From Ursidibacter maritimus (lineage in GTDB: Bacteria; Pseudomonadota; Gammaproteobacteria; Enterobacterales; Pasteurellaceae), in NCBI RefSeq assembly GCF_009761395.1, contig NZ_LEKN01000001.1, forward strand, positions 1-64,000: a stretch of 64,000 bases of DNA, given 5' to 3'. The position numbers and the translations under genes are program-made. This document shows, piece by piece, positions 37,155 through 47,702 of this stretch (its first letter is position 1; each line of letters begins with the position of its first letter). The notes under the pieces are model-generated. The model searched no databases and was not told the DNA's origin. It was given only the letters and a program-made list of their open reading frames with translations.

Positions 37155-39323
37155 TTATTTCAACAAACGTTGGCTGTTTAAAACCACTGTAATAGACGAA
37201 AGTGTCATCGCAATTGCAGAAATCATTGGGTTAAGTAGCCAGCCAGTTAAGGAATAAAATACGCCTGCCGCTACAGGAATACTGATCAGGTTATAAATAA
37301 ATGCGCCCATTAAACTTTGCTGCATATTACGCATTACTCGTTTCGAAAAAGGTAAAATCTCCGCGAAAGGCTGTAACCCCTTACGCATTAAAGATAAATC
37401 GGCTGTTTCAATCGCAATTTCACTCCCGTTATGCATTGCAATCCCCACATTTGCTTGAGCGAGAGCGGGACTGTCATTGATACCATCACCAATCATCGCC
37501 ACTTTTCTGCCTTGTTGCTGTAATTTGAATATCTGCTCGGCCTTTTGCTCGGGTAATACTTCCGCAATAACTTGATCTAGCCCTAGCTGTTGAGCATAGT
37601 ACTCCGCTGTAACTTGGCGATCCCCCGTTAGCATTACACAATAATAGCCTTGTTGTTGAAACTGCTGGATAAGCGGTTTACTTTCAGGGCGTAAACGATC
37701 TTGTAACTGAATAATCCCGACAACTTGTTCATCAATAGCCACAAAAACAAAGGTCGTTGCAGGGGAATAAGCGGTGAGATCCGCAGTGAAATTAACAAAT
37801 TTCTGGTTACCCACTTTAACTTGTTGCTGTTGATAGGTGGCAATAATGCCTTGCCCTTTAATAATTTGTAGCTTATCTATTTCCCTATTTTCAATTTCAC
37901 AAGCGATATGATTATCACAAAATTTTACGATTGCTTTGGCAATTGGGTGAGTAGCCTGTTGTTCAATACTTTTTACCAAACTAAGCAGCTCAGTTTGAGT
38001 AAAACAATTCAAAGTTTCAATATTGATCACTTCCATTTCACCAGTGGTTAGCGTGCCTGTCTTATCAAAGACCAAGGTATCAAGCTCATTACAGGCTTGT
38101 AACGCATCAATATTACGCACTAATACACCAAACTCAGCGGCTCGCGCAACACCAGCAATAGTTGAAAGAGGAATTGCCAAGCCCAGAGCACAAGGGCAGG
38201 CGATAATCAATACAGTAGTAAAAATCGACAACACAAATTGAAACTCTTTACCTAACAAAAGCCAAATGGCTGCACTCAATAACGCAATCAATATAACCAC
38301 AGGCACAAAAATAGCGGCAACTTTATCGACCCATTTTGCTAACGGTGGCTTACTTGATTGAGCGTGGCGAACCGCATTGATAATGCGAGCTAAAGCGGTT
38401 TGTGAACCTACTTGTTCGGCAATATAAATACCTGCACCGTCTTGCACTACCGTACCCGCTCGAACTTTGTCCCCAATATGTTTTTCAACGGGTAAGGCTT
38501 CTCCTGTTAGCATTGATTCATCAACCCAAATAGCACCTTGTTCCAAACGTCCATCTACGGCTATGCGTTCTCCCGCTAAGGCTTGCACTCTCATTTCAGG
38601 TTTTATTCCTTGGACCGAAATACTTTTTGCAAATTCCCCGTTAAAAACCACCGCTTGTTGCGGCGCTAAATCGAGTAATTTCTCTAATGCAAAAGAAGAA
38701 CGTTGTTTAGCTTTTAATTCTAAATACTTACCTAAATTCACAAAACCGACAACCATCACACTGGCTTCATAATATAGATGGGAATTCCATTGGCTATTTA
38801 AGGTAAGATAAAAAGAATAAAGCCACGCTAATCCTGTACTTACTGCAATGAGCGTATCCATATTGGCAGAATGGTTTTTCAGGCTTGTCCACGCTCCTAT
38901 GAAGAAATGCTTACCACTCATATAGAGCATCAAAGCAGTCACAACCGCCCAACCAAACCAAATCGGCTGATTTTCGGGAGTAAGGTGCATCTCTGTGAGC
39001 ATTCCATAAAGCATTAACAATGCTCCAACTGCAAGAGAAAAGATAAATTGCCATTTTTTCTCTCTCAATAACTGAGCATTTTGAGCTTGTTGTTTAGATC
39101 GACGGATTTCTTCGCTCTCAAGTAATTCCGCTCCAAAACCTATTTTGGTGATGGTTTGAATAATCTCTTGTGGGCAAACATTACCTTCAATAAAAGCGGT
39201 TTGATCGACTAAATTAACCGACACAAACTCCACATTAGGAATTTTTCCTACCACTTTCTCGACACGATGCACACAAGCAGCACAATGCAAACCAGAAAGT
39301 AAAAATTGTTGTTCTTTAGACAT
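37155..39323 (-). CDS. copA: Copper-type P1B ATPase
   Basis: Heavy-metal efflux ATPase of the inner membrane, 722 residues. One N-terminal HMA domain ([17 protein letters not shown] with the CxxC motif), membrane helices, the transport motif [14 protein letters not shown] (CPC, typical of Cu+ pumps), phosphorylation site [12 protein letters not shown], the HP dipeptide in [11 protein letters not shown] and [22 protein letters not shown]. It probably exports Cu+ (or Ag+) to the periplasm. It directly follows a copZ-like chaperone gene. No MerR-type regulator is adjacent. An uptake word lies at 38650-38658. Confidence 0.92.
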   Translation of the reverse strand: MSKEQQFLLSGLHCAACVHRVEKVVGKIPNVEFVSVNLVDQTAFIEGNVCPQEIIQTITKIGFGAELLESEEIRRSKQQAQNAQLLREKKWQFIFSLAVGALLMLYGMLTEMHLTPENQPIWFGWAVVTALMLYMSGKHFFIGAWTSLKNHSANMDTLIAVSTGLAWLYSFYLTLNSQWNSHLYYEASVMVVGFVNLGKYLELKAKQRSSFALEKLLDLAPQQAVVFNGEFAKSISVQGIKPEMRVQALAGERIAVDGRLEQGAIWVDESMLTGEALPVEKHIGDKVRAGTVVQDGAGIYIAEQVGSQTALARIINAVRHAQSSKPPLAKWVDKVAAIFVPVVILIALLSAAIWLLLGKEFQFVLSIFTTVLIIACPCALGLAIPLSTIAGVARAAEFGVLVRNIDALQACNELDTLVFDKTGTLTTGEMEVINIETLNCFTQTELLSLVKSIEQQATHPIAKAIVKFCDNHIACEIENREIDKLQIIKGQGIIATYQQQQVKVGNQKFVNFTADLTAYSPATTFVFVAIDEQVVGIIQLQDRLRPESKPLIQQFQQQGYYCVMLTGDRQVTAEYYAQQLGLDQVIAEVLPEQKAEQIFKLQQQGRKVAMIGDGINDSPALAQANVGIAMHNGSEIAIETADLSLMRKGLQPFAEILPFSKRVMRNMQQSLMGAFIYNLISIPVAAGVFYSLTGWLLNPMISAIAMTLSSITVVLNSQRLLK

Positions 39324-39521
39324 TTAGATCTCTTTCGCATCAAAGCCGATAGCTTCAATACAGTCAATTAGCTTATCGACTGTTTCATCGCTATCAATTT
39401 CAGCAATCTGGGTAGTTAAGTCGATATGCACTTCACGAGCAACGCCTGCAAGTGCATTTTTTACGCTTTTTTCACAGTGGCTACAATGTAATCCACCAAG
39501 TTGTAATTTAATCATTGCCAT
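39324..39521 (-). CDS. copZ: CopZ-like copper chaperone (HMA domain)
   Basis: A 65-residue stand-alone HMA protein. The metal-binding loop LGGLHCSHCEKSVKNAL has the CxxC motif and ends IEAIGFDAKEI. It would hand Cu+ to the ATPase encoded immediately downstream (stop and start abut at 39324/39323). The first ATG is preferred because GGAGA precedes it; an internal Met at codon 3 is the alternative. Confidence 0.9.
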   Translation of the reverse strand: MAMIKLQLGGLHCSHCEKSVKNALAGVAREVHIDLTTQIAEIDSDETVDKLIDCIEAIGFDAKEI

Positions 39522-39671
39522 TATTTTCTCCTAAAAAGTCATTTGTAAATTAAGAGCGAAAACCCACCGCTTGTGATTTTGATTGAGCCATAGGGATAAA
39601 TTCGGTAGAATCCGCCCCTGTTTTATTATCCCGATTTCGATTACCACGCTAATTTTACACGAGAGTTAAAA

Positions 39672-41576
39672 ATGTCTGAAAAACGCTATGATGCGGACGA
39701 AATTACAGTTCTCAAAGATCTTGAACCCGTACAACTTCGCCCAGGAATGTACACTGATACTACTCGCCCAAATCATTTAGGGCAAGAAGTAATTGATAAT
39801 AGTGTGGATGAAGCATTATCAGGCTATGCAAATCAAATTGATGTTATTTTGCATAGCGATAACTCATTGGAAGTCGTCGATAATGGGCGTGGAATGCCTG
39901 TTGATATTCACTCCACCGAAAAAATTTCAGGTGTAGAGCTCATTTTAACTAAGCTTCACGCTGGCGGAAAATTCTCAAATAAAAATTATACTTTTTCTGG
40001 TGGTTTACACGGTGTGGGTATTTCGGTGGTAAATGCCCTTTCAGAGCGTGTTGAAATTAAGATTAAACGTGGCGGGGAAATTTACACTATCGCTTTTGCA
40101 AATGGCGTAAAAGTAGAAGAATTAACTGTTGTCGGCACTTGCCCTAAACGCCAAACAGGGACAACTGTTCGTTTTTATCCTAATCCCAAATATTTTGATT
40201 CCGCTAAATTTTCCGTTAGCCGTTTACGCCATTTACTGCGAGCTAAAGCGGTGCTTTGCCCGAAATTAACTATCAACTTTACCGATCACATCAATAACAC
40301 CCAAGAAACTTGGTATTACGAAGATGGTTTATCTGATTACCTAGCAGACGCATTAAAATCGCTAGAATATTTACCAAACCCTGCTTTTATTGGTGATGTT
40401 GTTAATGAAACTGAAGCATTAAACTGGGCGGTAACGTGGCTACCACAGGGTGAATTACTCACTGAAAGTTATGTCAATTTAATCCCAACCGCACAAGGCG
40501 GCACTCACGTTAATGGCTTACGTCAGGGCTTATTTAAAGCCATTGCTGAATTTTGTGAAATCCATTCACTCTTGCCACGAGGAATAAAATTAGCCGCAGA
40601 TGATGTCTGGAACAGATGTACTTATGTGTTATCGCTTAAAATGCAAGAACCACAATTTGCAGGGCAAACGAAAGAACGCCTTTCTTCTCGCCAAGCCTCA
40701 AGCTATGTTGAAAATACAATAAAAGATACATTTACCCTTTGGTTACACCAAAACATCAATGTAGGTAAACAACTCGCAGAAATGGCAATTAGCTCGGCAC
40801 AACATCGTTTGCAAGCTGAGAAAAAAGTGGTGCGTAAAAAATTAGTGAGTGGCCCTGCTTTACCCGGTAAGCTAAAAGATTGTATTTCACAAGATTTATC
40901 GCAAACAGAACTATTTTTAGTAGAAGGTGATTCTGCAGGTGGTTCGGCAACGCAAGCTCGCAATAAAGAGAACCAAGCTATTTTGCCTTTGCGTGGCAAA
41001 ATTTTAAATACTTGGGAAGTTTCTTCCGATCAGGTATTAGCCTCTACCGAAGTTCACGATATCGCCGTTGCAATGGGTATTGACCCCGACAACGATGATT
41101 TAAGTCAACTTCGCTATGGCAAAATCTGTATTCTTGCTGATGCAGATTCAGACGGTTTACACATTGCTACGCTACTTTGTGCATTATTCCTACGCCATTT
41201 CCCAAATTTAGTCCGCAAAGGGCACGTTTATGTCGCAATGCCACCGCTTTACCGTATTGATATTGGAAAAGACGAAGTCCATTACGCCTTAGACGAAAGT
41301 GAAAAAGAGGCAATTTTAGCGCGTTTAGCCAAGAAAAAAGGCACACCAAACGTACAACGCTTTAAGGGATTGGGCGAAATGAACCCTAGCCAACTGCGTG
41401 AAACGACGATGGATCCGAATACTCGTCGTCTAGTGCAATTAACCTTAGATACTTTTAGTGAAGAAGATGATGCTGAAACCTTTGAAATGATGGATATGCT
41501 TCTCGCTAAAAAACGGGCGGAAGATCGTAAACAGTGGCTACAAGAACGTGGCAATGAAGCAGAGTTGAACGTATAA
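39672..41576 (+). CDS. parE: DNA topoisomerase IV subunit B
   Basis: ATPase subunit of the chromosome decatenase. GHKL ATP-binding motifs EVIDNSVDEALSGYA, VVDNGRGMPVDIH and SGGLHGVGISVVNALS; TOPRIM motifs LVEGDSAGGSATQARN and ADADSDGLHIATLL; C-terminal RFKGLGEMNPSQLRETTM. Length 634, matching ParE rather than the longer GyrB (no insertion). parC is not in the window. Confidence 0.96.
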   Translation: MSEKRYDADEITVLKDLEPVQLRPGMYTDTTRPNHLGQEVIDNSVDEALSGYANQIDVILHSDNSLEVVDNGRGMPVDIHSTEKISGVELILTKLHAGGKFSNKNYTFSGGLHGVGISVVNALSERVEIKIKRGGEIYTIAFANGVKVEELTVVGTCPKRQTGTTVRFYPNPKYFDSAKFSVSRLRHLLRAKAVLCPKLTINFTDHINNTQETWYYEDGLSDYLADALKSLEYLPNPAFIGDVVNETEALNWAVTWLPQGELLTESYVNLIPTAQGGTHVNGLRQGLFKAIAEFCEIHSLLPRGIKLAADDVWNRCTYVLSLKMQEPQFAGQTKERLSSRQASSYVENTIKDTFTLWLHQNINVGKQLAEMAISSAQHRLQAEKKVVRKKLVSGPALPGKLKDCISQDLSQTELFLVEGDSAGGSATQARNKENQAILPLRGKILNTWEVSSDQVLASTEVHDIAVAMGIDPDNDDLSQLRYGKICILADADSDGLHIATLLCALFLRHFPNLVRKGHVYVAMPPLYRIDIGKDEVHYALDESEKEAILARLAKKKGTPNVQRFKGLGEMNPSQLRETTMDPNTRRLVQLTLDTFSEEDDAETFEMMDMLLAKKRAEDRKQWLQERGNEAELNV

Positions 41577-41580
41577 AATT

Positions 41581-41607
41581 AAAAATGCCGAATTACTCGG
41601 CATTTTT
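41581..41607. terminator. parE/nanK bidirectional terminator
   Basis: AAAAATGCCG and CGGCATTTTT form a 10-bp stem with a 7-base loop between convergent genes. Confidence 0.9.
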
Positions 41608-41616
41608 ATTGATATA

Positions 41617-42498
41617 TTAAAACTGATTTTCAGCCCACCAAGCTGCACCGATTAACCCTGCATCTTGAGCATAGTGAGCCAGTACGATATTTGGTCGGTA
41701 GATTTCTGGCATTTGTGCTAAGAAATACTCAACACGAGCAAGATAACCTTCCGCTAATCCGACACTTCCTCCGAGAGCAATACGCTGGATATCCAGGTTG
41801 ATTTTAAGATCAGCGATCAAATGTGCGATCGCTTTTGCAGATTTATCGACTAAAGCTACCGCTTGTGGATTGCCTTGACGGAAGCGGTTAAATACTTCAG
41901 GCGGTTCGCAAGGATTTTCCCATTTTGCAGCATCTCGTGCAATCGCTCTGCCTGCCGCAATCGCTTCAACACACCCTACTCGACCACAACCACAAGGTTC
42001 GCCATTTGGATCAGCAAGGCTATGTCCGATATGTCCTGCAACGCCATTTGTACCTGTAAATAACTTGCGGTTTAAAATAATTCCGCCACCAACCCCAGTT
42101 GAAACAGTAATAAATGCAAAATTATCTACATCATCTTGACGTAAAAATTCAGCACAACCTGCCGCTTGCGCATCATTTAACAATGTGATTGGCTTATCAG
42201 TATGTTTGGCAATACTTTGTTCTAAAGGGAAAAACGCTAAATTACCTAAATTCTTAGGATTTAGTGCGGTTAAAATCCCATTTTGGATAATTCCCGTTGA
42301 TGCCACCGAAACCTTATCAAATTGCCCTTGGAATGTTTGTAACACTTGAGCTAACGCATCATCTAAAGCTTCAGCACTTGGGTTTTGTGGTGTGTGAATT
42401 TGAATACGTTGAGCAACTTGGGCTTCTTTATCTTTTAAGGTAACCAATGCGGCAGCAATTTTTGTACCACCCACATCAATAGCAAGACAAGCGGTCAT
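41617..42498 (-). CDS. nanK: N-acetylmannosamine kinase NanK
   Basis: ROK-family kinase phosphorylating ManNAc in sialic acid catabolism. It starts MTACLAIDVGGTKIAAALV (phosphate-binding motif), has the zinc motif GEPCGCGRVGCVEAIAAGRAI, and TVSTGVGGGIILN. I start at ATG 42498 (293 residues) by family alignment; a longer frame up to 42549 would overlap nanE. It lies one base after nanE. The uptake word at 42487-42495 is built into the codons for MTACL. Confidence 0.93.
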   Translation of the reverse strand: MTACLAIDVGGTKIAAALVTLKDKEAQVAQRIQIHTPQNPSAEALDDALAQVLQTFQGQFDKVSVASTGIIQNGILTALNPKNLGNLAFFPLEQSIAKHTDKPITLLNDAQAAGCAEFLRQDDVDNFAFITVSTGVGGGIILNRKLFTGTNGVAGHIGHSLADPNGEPCGCGRVGCVEAIAAGRAIARDAAKWENPCEPPEVFNRFRQGNPQAVALVDKSAKAIAHLIADLKINLDIQRIALGGSVGLAEGYLARVEYFLAQMPEIYRPNIVLAHYAQDAGLIGAAWWAENQF

Positions 42499-42499
42499 T

Positions 42500-43195
42500 T
42501 TACGCCCCTTTTTTGCGATTATCGATAGCAGAGACAAACCAGCTAACAATATGCTCTAAACGGGTAAGTGCAGATCCAACGGTTACTGCATAAGCTCCGT
42601 TTTCAATGGCTAATGCAGCGAGCTCAGGGGTGTTATAACGCCCTTCCGCCATTACTCGACAACCATTCGCAACCAAATCACGTACAAGCTGTACATCTGG
42701 CTCTTTTGGAATTTCACCACCAGTGTAGCCCGACATAGTACTGCCGATTAAATCCACGCCTAATTCTTGGCAATACATTCCTTCCGCAAAGGTAGAACAA
42801 TCTGCCATTGACATTGCTCCAAGTTCCTGAATACGTTTTGCACAGGCTTCAATGGTTGTTGGTCGAATACGATCTGTTCCATCAAACGCAATAATATCCG
42901 CACCTGCATTATATAAATCATCAATATCTTGCAAGAATGGAGTGATACGAACAGGGCTATCGGGTAAATCACGTTTTACGATCCCAACAATAGGTACATT
43001 AACTACTTTACGAGCGGCTTTCAGATTTTCAATACCTTCAATACGCAACCCAGCAGCCCCACCAGCGACAGATGCCGCCGCCATCGCAGCAACAATTTCT
43101 GGAGAATCCATAGGGCCATCATCAACCGGCTGGCAAGAAGCAATAAGTCCATTTTGTAACTGTGCTAAAATCTGTTCTTTGGATAATCTTGACAT
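42500..43195 (-). CDS. nanE: N-acetylmannosamine-6-phosphate 2-epimerase NanE
   Basis: TIM-barrel epimerase converting ManNAc-6-P to GlcNAc-6-P. Signatures: [70 protein letters not shown] and [33 protein letters not shown] start at ATG 43195 (231 residues, [10 protein letters not shown]). It forms a two-gene unit with nanK; lyase, transporter and nag genes are elsewhere. Confidence 0.94.
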   Translation of the reverse strand: MSRLSKEQILAQLQNGLIASCQPVDDGPMDSPEIVAAMAAASVAGGAAGLRIEGIENLKAARKVVNVPIVGIVKRDLPDSPVRITPFLQDIDDLYNAGADIIAFDGTDRIRPTTIEACAKRIQELGAMSMADCSTFAEGMYCQELGVDLIGSTMSGYTGGEIPKEPDVQLVRDLVANGCRVMAEGRYNTPELAALAIENGAYAVTVGSALTRLEHIVSWFVSAIDNRKKGA

Positions 43196-43447
43196 ATAAA
43201 CTCCATTATTTCTAATAAAAAAGAAGATTAACTCCAAGCATAATACGCTATGCTACACAAAGCAACAAATAGACAAAAAAAGTGAGAGATAGATCAAATT
43301 TTTTGGTCACTATTTAAATTAACTCTACAAAGTTGCAAAAATTTAAAGATTTTGACAAAAAAAATCGGTATAGTAGCGGAACTTTTTACTGCTAATTTTT
43401 ATTGAAATTAGCCTTTCCTTACTTATATTTATTGAGGTCTTTTAACA

Positions 43448-44716
43448 ATGGATGCATTAATGAGCCTTGTAGGTATTGCTGTACTCCTTTTGATTGCATT
43501 TTTGTTGTCTAATAATAAGAAAGCAATTAACTTCCGCACTGTATTCGGTGCATTAGCTATTCAAATTGGTATTGGCGCTTTAATTCTTTATGTGCCACTT
43601 GGTCGTGAGGCACTCCTTAAAGCTGCTGAGGGTGTAAGTGCTGTTATTGGTTATAGTAATGATGGTATCAGTTTCTTATTTGGTGGCTTAGTAAGCGATA
43701 AGATGTTTGAAGTCTTTGGCGGCGGCGGTTTCGTTTTCGCACTTCGAGTTCTTCCTCCTATTATCTTCTTCTCTGCACTTATTTCTGTTTTATATTACTT
43801 AGGTATTATGCAATTTGTTATTCGCATTCTTGGTGGTGCGTTACAAAAAGTATTAGGCACATCAAAACCTGAGTCTATGTCTGCGGCAGCAAATATTTTC
43901 GTAGGTCAAACTGAAGCACCTTTATTAGTTAAACCATACATTAAATCAATGACTAACTCAGAGTTATTTGCGGTAATGTGTGGTGGTGTAGCTTCTGTTG
44001 CAGGTGCTGTAATGATCAGCTATGCAGGAATGGGCGTTCCATTAACTTATTTGATCGCAGCGTCATTTATGGCTGCACCTGGCGGTTTATTATTTGCTAA
44101 AATTTTACACCCACAAACAGAGCCTTTTAAAGATGAATTATCTGAAGAAGATATTGAAGATAAACCATCAAATGTTATCGAAGCAGCGGCTATTGGTACA
44201 TTCTCAGGTATGCAATTAGCAATGAACGTAGGTGCAATGTTAATTTCATTCGTCGCATTGATCGCGATGTTAAATGGTTTAATTGGTTGGATTGGTGGTT
44301 TAGCAGGATTTGAAGGTGTAACACTTCAATCATTACTCGGTTATGTATTCCAACCACTTGCTTGGGTAATTGGTGTGCCTTGGGGGGCAGAAGCTCAAGT
44401 AGCGGGTTCTTTAATCGGTCAGAAATTAGTGGTAAACGAATTTGTTGCTTATGTTGATTTCGTAAACTACTTAAAACCTGAAACAACCGTTGTATTAAGT
44501 GAAAAAACAATCGCAATTGTTACCTTTGCACTTTGTGGTTTTGCTAACTTCAGTTCTATCGCAATCTTAATTGGTGGTTTAGGTGCAATGGCACCAAATC
44601 GTCGAGGCGATGTCGCTCGTATGGGTATCAAAGCTGTTATCGCCGGTTCACTCTCTAACTTAATGAGTGCTGCGATTGCAGGATTGTTTATCGGTATCGG
44701 CGGTGCTGTACTGTAA
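43448..44716 (+). CDS. nupC: Concentrative nucleoside transporter (NupC family)
   Basis: Ion-coupled nucleoside importer of the CNT family, 422 residues, about ten membrane segments. Family signatures: NIFVGQTEAPLLVKPYIKSMTNSELFAVMCGGVASVAG and FVNYLKPETTVVLSEKTIAIVTFALCGFANFSSIAI, which hold the nucleoside- and ion-binding residues. It is followed by deoC-deoB-deoD, so imported deoxynucleosides are degraded by the neighbouring enzymes. Confidence 0.93.
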   Translation: MDALMSLVGIAVLLLIAFLLSNNKKAINFRTVFGALAIQIGIGALILYVPLGREALLKAAEGVSAVIGYSNDGISFLFGGLVSDKMFEVFGGGGFVFALRVLPPIIFFSALISVLYYLGIMQFVIRILGGALQKVLGTSKPESMSAAANIFVGQTEAPLLVKPYIKSMTNSELFAVMCGGVASVAGAVMISYAGMGVPLTYLIAASFMAAPGGLLFAKILHPQTEPFKDELSEEDIEDKPSNVIEAAAIGTFSGMQLAMNVGAMLISFVALIAMLNGLIGWIGGLAGFEGVTLQSLLGYVFQPLAWVIGVPWGAEAQVAGSLIGQKLVVNEFVAYVDFVNYLKPETTVVLSEKTIAIVTFALCGFANFSSIAILIGGLGAMAPNRRGDVARMGIKAVIAGSLSNLMSAAIAGLFIGIGGAVL

Positions 44717-44733
44717 ACGATAAATAACGAAAC

Positions 44734-44760
44734 CAACACCACAGAATTTCTGTGGTGTTG
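44734..44760 (+). terminator. Hairpin between nupC and deoC
   Basis: CAACACCACAGA and TCTGTGGTGTTG form a 12-bp stem. The tail TCGTTTATGG is only weakly T-rich, so this may reduce rather than abolish read-through into deoC. Confidence 0.6.
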
Positions 44761-44820
44761 TCGTTTATGGGCTAGGTAAACGTTTGCGTCAAGTTTTTAA
44801 GTACATAAAAGGAGAATAAA

Positions 44821-45597
44821 ATGAGTCTAAAACACATTGCTCAAACCGCATTATCCTTAATGGATTTAACCACATTAAACGATAATGATACGGACGAAAA
44901 AGTCATCTCACTTTGCCAACAAGGTAATACATCATTTGGAACACCTGCAGCAGTTTGTGTGTATCCACGTTTTGTGCCAATTGCTCGCAAAACCTTGACA
45001 CAACAAAAAAATGAGCAAGTAAAAATTGCTACTGTTACGAATTTCCCACATGGTAATGATGATATTGAAATTGCAGTGGCAGAAACAAAAGCCGCAGTTG
45101 CTTACGGTGCAGATGAAGTCGATGTGGTATTCCCTTATAAAGCACTGATTGCAGGCAATGAACAAGTTGGCTATGAACTGGTCAAACAATGTAAAGCCGT
45201 CTGCGCACAACAAAATGTATTGCTTAAAGTAATTATTGAAACGGGTGAATTAAAAACAGAAAACCTAATTCGTAAAGCAAGTGAAATTGCTATTCAAGCT
45301 GGGGCGGATTTTATTAAAACATCAACAGGTAAAGTTGCTGTGAATGCGACCCTTGAGTCCGCTCGCATAATGCTTGAAACAATTCGCGATTTAGCCGTAG
45401 CTGATCGTGTTGGTTTTAAAGCAGCTGGTGGTGTTAAAACAACCGAAGAAGCTCAACAATATCTTGATCTCGCTGCTGATATTTTAGGTAAAGAATGGGT
45501 AAAATCAGCACATTTCCGCTTTGGTGCATCAAGTTTACTGAATAATTTACTTGCAACTTTAAACGATCAAAATCAAACCCAAACAACAGGTTACTAA
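44821..45597 (+). CDS. deoC: Deoxyribose-phosphate aldolase
   Basis: Class I aldolase splitting 2-deoxyribose-5-phosphate into glyceraldehyde-3-phosphate and acetaldehyde. Length 258 (E. coli 259). Schiff-base Lys in [17 protein letters not shown], the second active Lys in [14 protein letters not shown], and [20 protein letters not shown]. First deo gene of the cluster; GGAG precedes the ATG. Confidence 0.95.
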   Translation: MSLKHIAQTALSLMDLTTLNDNDTDEKVISLCQQGNTSFGTPAAVCVYPRFVPIARKTLTQQKNEQVKIATVTNFPHGNDDIEIAVAETKAAVAYGADEVDVVFPYKALIAGNEQVGYELVKQCKAVCAQQNVLLKVIIETGELKTENLIRKASEIAIQAGADFIKTSTGKVAVNATLESARIMLETIRDLAVADRVGFKAAGGVKTTEEAQQYLDLAADILGKEWVKSAHFRFGASSLLNNLLATLNDQNQTQTTGY

Positions 45598-45600
45598 TCA

Positions 45601-45645
45601 ACAAGCGGTAAGATTTTGCAAAAATTTAACTCAATCCTACCGCTT
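45601..45645. repeat. Uptake-sequence dyad between deoC and deoB
   Basis: ACAAGCGGTA (45601-45610) faces TACCGCTT (45638-45645) around TTTTGCAAAAATT, giving an 8-bp stem extendable with bulges. It sits inside the deo operon four bases after the deoC stop, so it may act as an RNA-stability or partial-termination hairpin. Confidence 0.6.
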
Positions 45646-45665
45646 ATTATTGAGAGGAAAGTAAA

Positions 45666-46898
45666 ATGAAACGTGTATTTATTATGATGCTCGATTCTTT
45701 CGGTATCGGCTATACAGAAGATGCCGAGAAATTTGGTGATAAAGGTTCAAACACCTTAGGGCACATTGCAGAACAATGTGCGGCAGGAAAAGCAGATGAT
45801 CACCGCCGTTCAGGTTTGCTCAAATTACCTAATATGAATAAATTAGGTTTGGGGCTTGCTGCTCAAGAGTCGTCGGGCTCTTACCCAGTTGGATTAGCAC
45901 AAAATGTAGAGCTTATCGGTGGTTATTGCCATGCTAAAGAAATTTCTTCTGGGAAAGATACGCCTTCAGGTCACTGGGAAATTGCCGGTGTTCCTGTGCT
46001 TTTTGATTGGGGATATTTCCCACAGCACGAAAATAGTTTCCCACAAGAGTTACTCGATAAAATCGTTAAACGTGCTAACTTAGAAGGTTATTTAGGCAAC
46101 TGCCATTCATCTGGAACGGTTATTTTAGATGAACTTGGCGAAGAACATATGCGTACAGGATTTCCCATTTTTTATACTTCCGCCGATTCAGTATTCCAAA
46201 TCGCGTGTCACGAAGAAACCTACGGCTTAGATAAACTCTATGAACTTTGCCAAATCGTGCGTGAAGAGCTTGAAGGTTACAATATCGGACGTGTTATTGC
46301 TCGCCCCTTTATTGGTGCAAAAGCAGGGGAATTTAGCCGTACAGGCAATCGCAAAGATTATGCGGTAGAACCACCTTCTGCGACTGTTCTACAAAAATTA
46401 GTCGATGAAAAAGGTGGTGAAGTGGTTTCTATCGGTAAAATTGCTGATATTTACGCACACACAGGCATTACCCGTAAAATCAAAGCGACAGGCTTACCCG
46501 AGTTATTCGAGCGTACATTAGAAGAAGTAAAAGCAGCCGGTAACAATACCATTGTATTTACTAACTTCGTGAACTTTGACTCAGATTTTGGGCATCGACG
46601 CGATATTGCAGGTTACGCTGACGCATTAGAATATTGGGATAGCCGTTTACCTGAATTACTAACATTAATTCAAGATGAGGATCTCTTGATTATTACAGCT
46701 GATCATGGTTGCGATCCAACGTGGCAAGGAACAGATCATACCCGTGAACATATACCCGTTTTGCTATACGGTAAAAACGTAGCAAAACAGTCTTATGGTC
46801 GCAGAGAAACTTTTGCAGACATAGGACAAACTATCGCAACCTACTTTGATTTATCGCCTATGGATTACGGCACAGCGATTATTGATTTCAACAAATAA
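45666..46898 (+). CDS. deoB: Phosphopentomutase
   Basis: Alkaline-phosphatase-superfamily mutase interconverting (deoxy)ribose-1- and -5-phosphate. [29 protein letters not shown] carries metal ligands and the acceptor Thr follows in [20 protein letters not shown]; the C-terminal [24 protein letters not shown] holds the other metal ligands. Length 410 (E. coli 407). It links deoD's product to deoC's substrate. Confidence 0.96.
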   Translation: MKRVFIMMLDSFGIGYTEDAEKFGDKGSNTLGHIAEQCAAGKADDHRRSGLLKLPNMNKLGLGLAAQESSGSYPVGLAQNVELIGGYCHAKEISSGKDTPSGHWEIAGVPVLFDWGYFPQHENSFPQELLDKIVKRANLEGYLGNCHSSGTVILDELGEEHMRTGFPIFYTSADSVFQIACHEETYGLDKLYELCQIVREELEGYNIGRVIARPFIGAKAGEFSRTGNRKDYAVEPPSATVLQKLVDEKGGEVVSIGKIADIYAHTGITRKIKATGLPELFERTLEEVKAAGNNTIVFTNFVNFDSDFGHRRDIAGYADALEYWDSRLPELLTLIQDEDLLIITADHGCDPTWQGTDHTREHIPVLLYGKNVAKQSYGRRETFADIGQTIATYFDLSPMDYGTAIIDFNK

Positions 46899-46920
46899 CC
46901 TCTACTAGAAGGAACATAAA

Positions 46921-47637
46921 ATGACTCCACACATTAACGCACCAGCAGGTGCATTTGCAGATGTTGTATTGATGCCAGGTGACCCACTTCGTGCAAAATA
47001 CATTGCAGAAACATTCTTAGAAGACGCGAAATTAGTGACTGATGTTCGCAATATGTTTGGTTACACAGGTACTTACAAAGGTCGTCAAATTTCAGTGATG
47101 GGGCACGGAATGGGTATTCCATCGTGCTCAATCTATACTAAAGAGCTAATTACTGAATATGGCGTGAAAAAAATTATTCGTGTTGGTTCTTGTGGTGCCG
47201 TTCGACCAGACGTTAAATTACGTGATGTTGTTATCGGTGTTGGTGCTTGTACCGACTCTAAAGTAAACCGTATTCGCTTTAAAGATAACGATTTCGCAGC
47301 GATTGCTGATTTTGATATGACATTAGCGGCAGTTCAAGCGGCAAAAGAAAAAGGTGTGCCTGTGCGTGTGGGTAACCTTTATTCTGCGGATCTTTTCTAT
47401 ACACCAGATGTAGAAATGTTTGATGTAATGGAGAAATACGGTATTTTGGGCGTTGAAATGGAAGCAGCGGGAATCTACGGTGTTGCAGCTGAATTTGGTG
47501 CAAAAGCTCTAACAATTTGTACTGTATCAGACCATATTCGTACTCACGAACAAACCACTGCAGAAGAGCGTCAATTGACTTTCAACGATATGATTGAAAT
47601 TGCGTTAGAATCTGTGCTAATTGGTGATAAAGCGTAA
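46921..47637 (+). CDS. deoD: Purine nucleoside phosphorylase DeoD
   Basis: Hexameric phosphorylase cleaving purine (deoxy)nucleosides to base and (deoxy)ribose-1-phosphate. [65 protein letters not shown] and the catalytic Asp in [14 protein letters not shown]. Length 238 (E. coli 239). Last gene of the cluster, with a strong terminator. Confidence 0.97.
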   Translation: MTPHINAPAGAFADVVLMPGDPLRAKYIAETFLEDAKLVTDVRNMFGYTGTYKGRQISVMGHGMGIPSCSIYTKELITEYGVKKIIRVGSCGAVRPDVKLRDVVIGVGACTDSKVNRIRFKDNDFAAIADFDMTLAAVQAAKEKGVPVRVGNLYSADLFYTPDVEMFDVMEKYGILGVEMEAAGIYGVAAEFGAKALTICTVSDHIRTHEQTTAEERQLTFNDMIEIALESVLIGDKA

Positions 47638-47653
47638 TTAACCTGACTATCAT

Positions 47654-47686
47654 AAAAATGCCGACAATAATTGGTCGGCATTTTTT
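47654..47686. terminator. deoD/thiB bidirectional terminator
   Basis: AAAAATGCCGAC and GTCGGCATTTTT form a 12-bp stem followed by T residues between convergent genes. Confidence 0.92.
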
Positions 47687-47702
47687 ATATTCCGAGACTA
47701 AT

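Noticed and set aside
43240-43440. CRP site between nanE and nupC (GTGAGAGATAGATCA)
   Set aside because: Only one half resembles TGTGA, the other half does not fit TCACA, and the distance to the nupC start is large.
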